From: Lucinisca nassula
Lineage: Eukaryota > Mollusca > Bivalvia > Lucinida > Lucinidae
DNA length: 64,000 bases
Assembly: GCA_963580285.1 (NCBI GenBank)
Contig: OY757011.1
Coordinates: forward strand, 158,878,981 to 158,942,980
Direction of reading: 5' to 3'
Shown: positions 61,913 through 64,000 of the stretch, piece after piece
How the letters are laid out: each line of letters begins with the position of its first letter
Position numbering within the stretch: the first letter of the stretch is position 1
The notes under the pieces: model-generated
What the model was told of the DNA's origin: nothing
What the model saw: the letters and a program-made list of their open reading frames with translations, nothing else
Databases searched by the model: none
Program-made: the position numbers and the translations under genes

Positions 61913-62239
61913 ATTTTCCAAACAATGTTTCCAAACAATGTTTGCCAGTCAGATTGTGAATTTGTTGCAATAATTTGCATCAAATAATCTGATTGGTTGA
62001 TAATCGGTAGTGGGAGTGGCATATATGAATATTCAGCAGGACAAGGGTTAAGTTCCCCTTCATTTCCATAACCATGGTCATATGGAGGCATGAGCTGTCT
62101 GTCTCCATGCATCAAATGAGTTCAGTTCAATTCATTACAACAACCAAGGTGTAGTCACAAGGAGGCACTAGAGATGCTGTCTCTGTCCACTTTGGCCTCT
62201 CAATGACTATACACAGCTGGCTGTTATGTTATGACCAAG

Positions 62240-62840
62240 TCGAGTCTTGATATCATCTGTTGATTGCTTTTGTGGCTGGCCTTGTCATGTTCCTCCTTCA
62301 ACCATTCCCTCGAGAAGCATCTCTGACAAGAAGTTGTGTATTGCAATTTTCCGAACCACTGAAACTTCCATCTTTTCACCACTGGGCAGAGGCTCTTTAG
62401 GTCCTACTAGGGTGTCGACCTGTCTCCTTACTCACTGATCTTATATTACCTCCATGAGATACTAAGAATCCTGTGAGAATGCCTGCCTGCACTTTTCCAT
62501 CTCGGCTGTCAGAGACAAATTTTGTACAGTCATGAAGCTGGACAGGGCCAGAAATTTGAAAAGTTTGAGTTTGGTGGTTCTGCCATGTTTTCCTCAGGCC
62601 TGCCATGACTGATGTGGTGACTGTGTCACTGTGCAATCCTTATTTTTAACTCTGCAGTGCTTCTGCAATCTTAAAAAGATCAGAGTCCAAATACATGAAT
62701 GCATCCACTCCTTTGAGCTGTTGGACATTTGTTGTAATGCTGGTGCTTCTCAAGTGGATTCTGTTCACTATTACTAATAGCTCTGACTTGTCTTAGCTAA
62801 CCTCCATATCATCCTGCTCTCTCTGCTAGTTTGTCTGTTT
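62240..62840 (-). pseudogene. LINE relic, minus strand
   Basis: Minus-strand pieces such as HLRSTSITTNVQQLKGVDAF followed by MYLDSD, and RKIAIHNFLSEMLLEGMVEG, resemble the post-catalytic region of a non-LTR RT. Many frame changes. Weak but consistent. Confidence 0.5.
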
Positions 62841-63067
62841 AACCCATTGCATGCAGGAAAACCCTAAAGGGGGTACCTTGGCAAACAGTGCAGGCCCAGA
62901 TCAGACGCCGCAGAATGCGGCGTCTGATCAGGGCCTGCACTATTTGCTAACAGAATTTTCTATCAAAGATAGAATAAAAATGAAAAACTAGGCCTGCCTC
63001 CCCTTATATGACAAATGGACTTGTCCAGCATATAGCAATGGAGAGTTCAGTAGTATACAATGGGTTA
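62839..63067. mobile_element. Foldback MITE, family 3
   Basis: Ends TTAACCCATTGCATGCAGG and ACAATGGGTTAA. Near-perfect hairpin GCCCAGATCAGACGCCGCAG and complement at about 62,880-62,950. Confidence 0.8.
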
Positions 63068-63279
63068 ACTCTTCTTTGTGCTAACCTCCATACCATCCAG
63101 CTCTGTCTACTAGTTTGTCTGTTTGAAGCATCTGGAAAGTCTTGATTTTGGGAATCTCAGAGTTGCAAAGCATACCTGGATTAATTCAACTTCCAATAAA
63201 CCTACTGGAAGACCTGTACAACCAATCAAGTCTCAGATTAGCCTGCCCAAATCCACAGTCTTATCAGAGGCTTTGCTGC

Positions 63280-63439
63280 TTAACCATTTTTGTACCAAAT
63301 GGAATCTTCCTCCTTATATAATAGCAGGAGATCATTTGAAAATTTAGGGGTGTCAGGTTATGCTTTTGAAAAATAGCTGAGTGTGGGCCTACGCTGTTTG
63401 CCAATTACCCCTTTTCGGGTTTCTGGTACAAAATGGGTC
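63280..63439. mobile_element. Foldback MITE, family 3, internally deleted
   Basis: Ends TTAACCATTTTTGTACCAAA and GGTACAAAATGGGTCAA; the hairpin is largely missing. Confidence 0.6.
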
Positions 63440-63504
63440 AAATGAGCCTTCTGTAGTCTCTGGGCTGACAAAGATTCTAGACTGACACCCAAACGGGAGA
63501 TTTT

Positions 63505-63655
63505 GTAGGCATGAGACAAGGCTGTTTGCTGTCCCCAATGCTCTTTAAGATATAGTGATAGAGGCACTAATGAGGGACACCAAAGATCCATCTCCATCCG
63601 TGGCCGTCCATTTTGCAGACAACATCCACTTAATGGGTGGCAGCAAGCTAAATCC
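63505..63655 (+). pseudogene. LINE RT relic, plus strand
   Basis: Reads VGMRQGCLLSPMLFKI, then in another frame VAVHFADNIHLMGGSKL. These are the QGCxLSP and FADD (here FADN) boxes of a non-LTR RT. The catalytic second D is replaced and stops are present. Confidence 0.75.
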
Positions 63656-63689
63656 CCAGATGTTTTAAACAGATAAACCAATATACAGA

Positions 63690-64000
63690 CCCCCCCCCCC
63701 CACACCCCATTCGGGCCTTGAAGAAATAGATGGACTGCATGATGCTTCCATGCAGAGCTGAATCTGACCCAACATGAGTACTGGTAAACTGCTTAGAGGA
63801 TCTAAGCCTGCCCAGGTAAAGCGGTGCGAGTCGACCGTCCATGCTTATAAACCCTATTGGTTTCATATGGGTGACAGCAGGCTTGAGTTGTCATTTCATC
63901 TCAGTGCCGGGTAGAAGTCCCACAAAATTGGAAGCAATGTCTCCAAAATGACCCATACAGTGTAGACGGGGATGTTAAACCTCAAATCAAACAAACAAAC
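63690..64000. mobile_element. SINE-like repeat, family B, reaching the window edge
   Basis: Preceded by a C run (63,691-63,700). Markers TGCATGATGCTTCCATGCAG, CTGCTTAGAGGATCTAAGCC and the AAACCTCAAATCAAACAAAC end. Confidence 0.75.

Larger units (their letters stand above)
56128..62051. mobile_element. Family 2 MITE split by the DIRS element
   Basis: The left piece TTAACCCTTGTCTTGCTGAG (from 56,128) and the right piece TTATTTTCCAAACAATG to TTCAGCAGGACAAGGGTTAA (61,912-62,051) are the two ends of one family 2 element. Everything between about 56,152 and 61,912 is the DIRS insertion. Confidence 0.7.

Overview
Organism and overall picture. The window is AT-rich eukaryotic DNA crowded with short foldback elements, tRNA-derived SINEs, satellites and retroelement relics. 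The repeat styles (AGCTCACCTGAG / CCGTCGTCC-type repeats, AAGGTCAAAGGTCA satellites, a DIRS-type retrotransposon) and one recognisable animal gene suggest an aquatic invertebrate, most likely a bivalve mollusc. That assignment is inference from repeat character; no species marker is visible.

Layout. A host gene resembling FBXW10 (F-box plus WD repeats) runs on the minus strand. Its F-box exon lies at about 41.7-42.1 kb, and further exons at about 4.3-5.0 kb, 1.6-1.8 kb and 0.3-0.5 kb. The roughly 36 kb between the F-box exon and the next visible exon would be one intron or a few. It holds foldback MITEs, SINEs, a 102-bp tandem repeat (8.5-8.8 kb), a ~145-bp satellite with nuclear-receptor-like half sites (11.5-12.9 kb) and a 262-bp tandem pair (15.2-15.7 kb).

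Main element. At about 17,828-34,365 sits a nearly complete ~16.5-kb Polinton/Maverick (adintovirus-like) element. It has 8-bp outer terminal repeats, a probable 6-bp target duplication and hairpins in both terminal regions. Its genes are a protein-primed-type family B DNA polymerase with an endonuclease VII-like insert, a DDE integrase, an A32/FtsK-like packaging ATPase, a major capsid protein, a penton-like minor capsid protein, a fibre-like protein, several small membrane proteins and a zinc-ribbon protein. Genes are arranged around four very short AT-only divergent intergenic regions, and almost every start codon directly follows a run of A. I could not recognise the maturation protease many relatives carry. 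The polymerase has a perfect in-frame 147-bp tandem duplication. The right arm is disturbed: a partial copy of the last gene is separated from it by host-like repeats.

Right half. From 43 to 47 kb a non-LTR retrotransposon (minus strand) is interrupted by a 2.1-kb hAT-like element with a perfect 8-bp target duplication and by a pogo/Tigger-like TA-flanked element. A second LINE (49.3-55.0 kb) is split by a 4.2-kb repeat element. At 56.15-61.91 kb is an apparently intact DIRS-type tyrosine-recombinase retrotransposon (gag, RT/RNase H, recombinase) with inverted terminal repeats and an internal complementary region; it split an older foldback element. LINE relics, foldback elements and a SINE close the window.

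How it works together. The Polinton set covers replication (PolB), integration (integrase), packaging (ATPase) and virion building (capsid, penton, membrane proteins), so it looks like an integrated virus rather than a simple transposon. The DIRS element carries its own replication and integration set. The host gene is a bystander carrying these in its introns.
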